NCBI GenBank assembly: GCA_902802585.1
Contig: CADCMR010000023.1
Location: 12,232 to 49,751, forward strand
Length of the DNA: 37,520 nucleotides
Direction of reading: 5' to 3'
Origin: an uncultured bacterium
GTDB taxonomy: Bacteria; Verrucomicrobiota; Lentisphaeria; Victivallales; UBA1829
Shown here: positions 33,942 to 37,520 of the stretch, in pieces
Position numbering within the stretch: the stretch's first letter is position 1
Layout of the letters: every line of letters starts with the position of its first letter
Notes under the pieces: model-generated
What the model was told of the DNA's origin: nothing
The model's database searches: none
The model's input: the letters and a program-made list of their open reading frames with translations, nothing else
Program-made: the position numbers and the translations under genes

Positions 33942-36626
33942 TCAATTCTGCCCGGCGGCGGACTCGTCGCGCCCGGTTTCCACACCGGTATCGCGCCCGG
34001 CGGCGGACTCGTTCCGCCCGGTTTCCACACCAGGGTTACGCCCGGCGGCGGACTCGTTCCGCCCGTTTTCCGCGCCGAGGTTACGCCCGGAGGCGGACTC
34101 GTTCCGCCCGTTGCGCCCGACACCGCCCTGCGCCCACTCCCGGTTGAACATCGTCGTCCGGTTATTCGGAGCAAAGGGACGCATCACGCCGCCCGCGGGC
34201 GGCATGAAGAGGGTTCCATCGCGTCCGCCCCTGCCGTTCTGCGGAGCCGCCGGAGTCCTTGTCCGCGACCGCTGCTGCGCGACGGGGTTCTGTCTGCCGG
34301 GGGTGGTGGTTCCCGGCCATGCCGCCGCACCAGCCTGGCGTCCCGGCTGGGCAGGCTGACGACCGGGCTGGACAGGCTGGCGGCCGGGACCGGCGCCCGG
34401 TCGCGCCGCCGTCGGAAGTCTCGCCTCAAGCCCGGCGAGCTCCGTCCGGAATTCAGCAAGCCTGTCCCCCTGGTAGTCGTTCAGTTCGTCCCGAATCTTC
34501 GCGGCGAGTTCCTGGACCGCCCCTGCCTGAGGACGCGCGGGCGTGTTCATCTGCCCAAGCTGTTCCAGCTGCATTTCGAGCAGGGTTTCCTTCACCTCGT
34601 CCGGCGCATCCGGACCGCGGTACAGGATTTCCAGCATTCCCTGGAGGCGCGCCGTCTCGCTGCGTACCGCGGTCTGGTCTCCGCTCCGCCGCAACCGAGC
34701 GATATAGGCGGTATAAAGCTCCACGGCGGCGGAGGCGACTTCGGGCGTGTTCGGATACCACGCCAGCAGATGGTCCGCCAGCGCGAGCGCCTGTTCCAGA
34801 GACTGCCTTTCCTGCGTGCTGAACCGCGTCTGCATGTTCAGCCTCCGGCTCATCAGGTCGACGAGCGCCAGGGAGAATTCCATGCGGTCGGGATACTGCT
34901 TCACAAGTTTGCCGAGAATCTCCGGCGGATCCGGGGCGATGCCGGAGATCGGATCGGAAGCCGCAAGACCGGGCTGCGTCTCCAGCAGCAGGACATACTG
35001 ATAAAGATAATCGGGGTTTTCCGGTTCGGCAAGCAGGAGCGAACGCAGCAGTTCGGATGCCGCGTCGTATTCGCCGAGCGACTGGTAGGCGCGGACCGCT
35101 TCGCAGGACCGCGGATAATCCTCGATGACCCGCCGGGACAGCTCTCCCGCCTGGACGGTCTTCCCCTGCTGGCGGAGCACGACGGCAAGCAGGTTCAGCG
35201 TGGCGGCGTCGGCGCGGAGGTCCGCGGCGCGGCGGAAGGCGTTCTCCGCAAGCGGGTAGTTGCCGGACCGCATGGCGGCGGTGCCGATCAGCAGGTTCAT
35301 GTCCGCGATCTCCGACTGCGGCAGGTTGCGCTGTTCGGCGATGTCCTGGTAATACGGCATCAGGCGGGAAAGCAGTTCGCTCCCGCTCGAAGTCGGCGTG
35401 CGGTGTTCGATGTGGGCGAAAATGTCGGACAGAGCGGCGTTCGCCGCCGCGGCGTTCTTCTCAGCTAGCCTCAACGCGGAATTGGTCCGGACATAACCGA
35501 CCGTCACGGCTGCCGCGAACGCCGCGATCGCGGTCAGCGCCAGCAGGCTCAACGCCGCCACGGCGGGTTTGCGCTTCGCCCAGAGGCGGAACCGCCGGAA
35601 CGCCGACGTGTCAGCCGCCGAAACAGGTTCGTGGCGGAGGAAATGCTCCAGGTCGGACGCGACGTCCGCCATGCCGGGATACCGCGCCGCCGGATCGTAG
35701 CTGACACATCGGTTGACGATCGCCGCCAGGTCGGGTTCGGCGCAATGCAGAGGCGGGAGCGGACCGGAACGGATACGGTCGGCGAGCTTCTGCGGATTCT
35801 GCTCCGGCAGAACCGGGGCATGCGCGATGAGCTCGTACAGCGTCACGCCGAAGGAATACTGGTCTCCGGCGAAGGATTTGACGCCGTGCTTGAGGCGTTC
35901 CGGCGCCATGTAGCGCAGCGTCCCGCTCCGCATCCCGGACTTGCCCTGATTTCCGTCCGCGTCCTTCTGCACGAACGCCAGTCCGAAGTCGCCGATATGG
36001 ATCTCTCCCTGCTTGTCCAGCAACAGGTTCGCCGGTTTCACGTCGCAGTGCAGGACGCCGCACCGGTGGGCGTAGGCGAGCGCCCGGGCGGCCTGGAGCC
36101 CCAGGCGCGCGATCTCGCGGGGCGCGGTCGTTTCGCAGCGGTTCAAGCCCGTGCCGTCGATCAGCTCCATGGCATAGTAGCACCGGTCGGCGCTGACGCC
36201 CGCGTTGTAGATCTTCACGATGTTCGGATGGTGGAGCATCGCGATCACGCGCGCCTCGTTCTCGAACTGCTCCCTCTGAGCAGGATCGGACGTCAGCGAC
36301 GGAGAAAGCACCTTCACGGCGACTTTCCGGTCCAGTGAAATCTGCGTGGCTTCGAAAACTTCCCCCATGCCGCCCGCGCCGATCTTCCGAACCAGGCGGT
36401 AATCCGATCCGCTCAGGTCAGGGAACTCCCCGCCCGAGGCGGCGCGGATACGGCGGGCGTCGGCGGCGCACCCCTCCATCTTCACCATCAGCGGCAGCAG
36501 TTCCGCGAGACGGTCCGCGTATTCGGGGTGGAGATGCGTGAAATCGTCGATTTCCGGCGCCGTCCCGTTCCGGAACAGCTCGAGGTACGATTCGATCAGG
36601 TCTTCAAATGTCGTGTCGTCGTTCAC
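33942..36626 (-). CDS. Ser/Thr protein kinase with TPR region and repetitive tail
   Basis: An 894-residue Hanks-type kinase. A short N-terminal domain (residues 1-70) precedes the kinase: G-loop RKIGAGGMGEVFEA (~79), VAVKVL, catalytic HCDVKPANLL (~192; Cys replaces Arg of HRD, a non-RD form), DFGLA, and GTLRYMAPE. One membrane segment lies near residues 358-378. The periplasmic part has TPR-like repeats (~390-760), then a Pro/Gly/Arg-rich stretch and a C-terminal array of 15-residue GRNESAAGRNPGVET units (~3.7 copies). It starts with GTG overlapping the sigma gene stop (GTGA), so translation is coupled. Together they probably form a sigma-plus-kinase signalling pair common in the PVC group. 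Confidence 0.9.
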   Translation of the reverse strand: MNDDTTFEDLIESYLELFRNGTAPEIDDFTHLHPEYADRLAELLPLMVKMEGCAADARRIRAASGGEFPDLSGSDYRLVRKIGAGGMGEVFEATQISLDRKVAVKVLSPSLTSDPAQREQFENEARVIAMLHHPNIVKIYNAGVSADRCYYAMELIDGTGLNRCETTAPREIARLGLQAARALAYAHRCGVLHCDVKPANLLLDKQGEIHIGDFGLAFVQKDADGNQGKSGMRSGTLRYMAPERLKHGVKSFAGDQYSFGVTLYELIAHAPVLPEQNPQKLADRIRSGPLPPLHCAEPDLAAIVNRCVSYDPAARYPGMADVASDLEHFLRHEPVSAADTSAFRRFRLWAKRKPAVAALSLLALTAIAAFAAAVTVGYVRTNSALRLAEKNAAAANAALSDIFAHIEHRTPTSSGSELLSRLMPYYQDIAEQRNLPQSEIADMNLLIGTAAMRSGNYPLAENAFRRAADLRADAATLNLLAVVLRQQGKTVQAGELSRRVIEDYPRSCEAVRAYQSLGEYDAASELLRSLLLAEPENPDYLYQYVLLLETQPGLAASDPISGIAPDPPEILGKLVKQYPDRMEFSLALVDLMSRRLNMQTRFSTQERQSLEQALALADHLLAWYPNTPEVASAAVELYTAYIARLRRSGDQTAVRSETARLQGMLEILYRGPDAPDEVKETLLEMQLEQLGQMNTPARPQAGAVQELAAKIRDELNDYQGDRLAEFRTELAGLEARLPTAARPGAGPGRQPVQPGRQPAQPGRQAGAAAWPGTTTPGRQNPVAQQRSRTRTPAAPQNGRGGRDGTLFMPPAGGVMRPFAPNNRTTMFNREWAQGGVGRNGRNESASGRNLGAENGRNESAAGRNPGVETGRNESAAGRDTGVETGRDESAAGQN
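33951..34110. repeat. 45-bp tandem repeat in the kinase 3' end
   Basis: Units starting CCCGG(C/A)GGCGGACTCGT recur at 33951, 33996, 34041 and 34086, a 45-bp period, with scattered differences. They code for the 15-residue GRNESAAGRNPGVET units at the C-terminus of the kinase. The unit is a multiple of three, so changes in copy number keep the frame. Confidence 0.9.
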
Positions 36627-37243
36627 GGTCTGAACTCGGTAAACTCAATCAGCTGTTTCTTCAGGTGTTCCAGCGCGCGGACATAACGGATGCTCGCCGC
36701 CTTCTGCGTCAAGTGCAGCGCCTCCGCGCATTCCGTGTTGCTCATCCCGTCGAAATGCCGCAGCTCCAGGATCTCCCGGTCGTGTTCCGGCAGGGATTCC
36801 ATCGTTTTTCGCAGAAGCTCATAGCGGTCCTGGCGGGCAAGCTGCGTCAGCGGTCCCGTCACGGTATCGGCGAACAGATTCCAGTCCAGTCCGCGCGGGG
36901 AAACGCCACCGTCCCGTTCCTCACCTGGAGTTTCAGCGTCCGCGACCTCGCATTCGCGGTAGGCGTCGCGTTTCGGGCTTTGCAGATGCTTCCGCTCAAG
37001 ATCCGTGATCGTCTGGAAGAGAATCCGGCGCAGTTTGCAGTACACCGGGATTTCCGGGCAGTTTCGCAGGAAATCGAGCCTGCGGCATGCCGCCGCCATG
37101 GTCTCCTGCACTACGTCCTCCGGCGAAATCCGCCGCAGCAGCACGGGATTCAGGTTGCGCCGCGCCAAGGCAAGCAGTCGGTCGCGGTGTTCCGCGAGAA
37201 GCGGATCGAGGGAATTCATTTCTTCTGCGTCCTGCGGAGTCAT
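36623..37243 (-). CDS. ECF-type sigma factor
   Basis: A 206-residue ECF sigma factor. Region 2 is ISPEDVVQETMAAACRRLDF (residues ~39-58) and region 4 is LPEHDREILELRHFDGMSNT then ECAEALHLTQKAASIRYVRA (~150-190). A charged, probably flexible linker joins them, with low similarity to usual ECF linkers. Its stop codon overlaps the kinase start codon by four bases. The pairing of an ECF factor with a downstream kinase is typical of Planctomycetes-like groups, in which the kinase may modify the sigma. AAAGGAA lies before the ATG, and a sigma-70-like promoter at 37292-37319. Confidence 0.9.
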   Translation of the reverse strand: MTPQDAEEMNSLDPLLAEHRDRLLALARRNLNPVLLRRISPEDVVQETMAAACRRLDFLRNCPEIPVYCKLRRILFQTITDLERKHLQSPKRDAYRECEVADAETPGEERDGGVSPRGLDWNLFADTVTGPLTQLARQDRYELLRKTMESLPEHDREILELRHFDGMSNTECAEALHLTQKAASIRYVRALEHLKKQLIEFTEFRP

Positions 37244-37291
37244 AGTGGGATTTCCTTTATTCGGGGAAAGTGTTGCAAAGTCTTTCGTGTT

Positions 37292-37319
37292 ACTATAACT
37301 CCGTTTGCCGGAAAGTCAA
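37292..37319 (-). promoter_or_regulatory. Promoter for ECF sigma/kinase operon
   Basis: On the minus strand TTGACT (37319-37314), 16-base spacer, TATAGT (37297-37292). The ATG is at 37243, leaving about 43 bases of leader. It fits the housekeeping sigma rather than an ECF autoregulatory motif, so the operon may not be self-activated. Confidence 0.75.
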
Positions 37320-37321
37320 AC

Positions 37322-37360
37322 AAAAAACTCCCGGACCATCGCGGGAACCGGGAGTTTTTT
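37322..37360. terminator. Bidirectional terminator
   Basis: AAAAAACTCCCGG (37322-37334) pairs perfectly with CCGGGAGTTTTTT (37348-37360), with a 13-base loop. Six T run on either strand. It ends the partial minus-strand gene at 37377 and isolates the ECF operon promoter. Confidence 0.9.
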
Positions 37361-37376
37361 CGGATTCAGGGACCGA

Positions 37377-37520
37377 TCAGTCCTTTTTATCTTTCTTTTT
37401 CTCTTTGGCGGGCTTGTCGGCATTACCCCTGTTCTGCGCCTGAGGACCGCGAGTCTGAGGCCCACGAGCCTGAGGTCCCGCCGCCGGACCAGCCTGAGGT
37501 CCACGGGGACCCGCCGCCGG
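37377..37520 (-). CDS. Partial Gly/Pro/Gln-rich protein (C-terminal end)
   Basis: Only the last 47 residues are present; the gene continues beyond the window edge. They are low complexity, with GPAAGPQARGPQTRGPQAQN repeats and a Lys/Asp-rich tail ending EKKKDKKD. It runs into the bidirectional terminator, which supports it being a real gene. I cannot assign a family. The low-complexity tail recalls those of the kinase and the Gly-rich lipoprotein. Confidence 0.7.
   Translation of the reverse strand, partial: PAAGPRGPQAGPAAGPQARGPQTRGPQAQNRGNADKPAKEKKKDKKD

Overview
The window looks like chromosomal DNA of a Gram-negative bacterium with fairly high GC. Outer-membrane genes (lpxB, an LptF/LptG permease, LolA-like and SmpA/BamE-like lipoproteins) sit beside a Hanks-type kinase with its own ECF sigma factor and a heparinase-like polysaccharide lyase. 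That mix points to the Planctomycetota-Verrucomicrobiota-Lentisphaerota (PVC) group, perhaps a Lentisphaeria/Verrucomicrobiota member. The assignment is inferred from gene content, not proven. Most genes are ordinary housekeeping, with a few accessory blocks. No tRNA, rRNA, CRISPR array, transposase or phage gene was seen.

Layout. 1-5016: a TGCTC pentanucleotide tract, a structured leader, and a tight three-gene restriction-modification-like operon: a short methylase-like protein, an Eco57I-type N6-adenine methylase, and a T5orf172 (GIY-YIG-like) nuclease fused to an SF2 helicase. 5259-6870: a YfgM-like TPR membrane protein and a SpoU rRNA methylase. 6912-13536 (minus): mfd, a macro-domain protein and a heparinase II/III-like lyase. 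13717-17193 (plus): rpoD with a very long Lys/Ala-rich N-terminal tail, rpsU (S21) and an LptF/LptG permease. 17354-18716 (minus): a PHP hydrolase and a phytol/dolichol kinase-like membrane protein. 19053-20207 (minus): a highly repetitive Gly/Met-rich lipoprotein. 20724-21673 (plus): a NifU-like Fe-S scaffold and a GNAT acetyltransferase.

21738-24921 (minus) is a compact, visibly AT-richer cassette of four genes: an SMR-type flippase-like subunit, a WecD-like acetyltransferase, an ArnC/GtrB-like glycosyltransferase and a WecE-like aminotransferase. Together they could make an acetamido-dideoxyhexose, load it on undecaprenyl phosphate and flip it. 25410-26279 is a LolA-like lipoprotein. 26394-31123 (minus) holds rluA, an SmpA-like lipoprotein, HPr, trkA and trkH. 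31232-33874 (plus) holds ffh and lpxB. 33942-37243 (minus) is an ECF sigma factor translationally coupled to a Ser/Thr kinase. The window ends inside a Gly/Pro/Gln-rich minus-strand gene.

Several intergenic regions carry good sigma-70 type promoters (TTGATT, TTGACA or TTGACT with TATATT, TATAGT or TATAAT, spacing 16-17). Two divergent promoter regions (mfd/rpoD and rluA/ffh) contain perfect palindromes over the -10 elements. No single obviously undescribed system stands out. The best leads are the nuclease-helicase RM operon with its repeat and structured leader, the aminosugar cassette lacking its final transferase, the tailed sigma factor and the Gly-rich lipoprotein.
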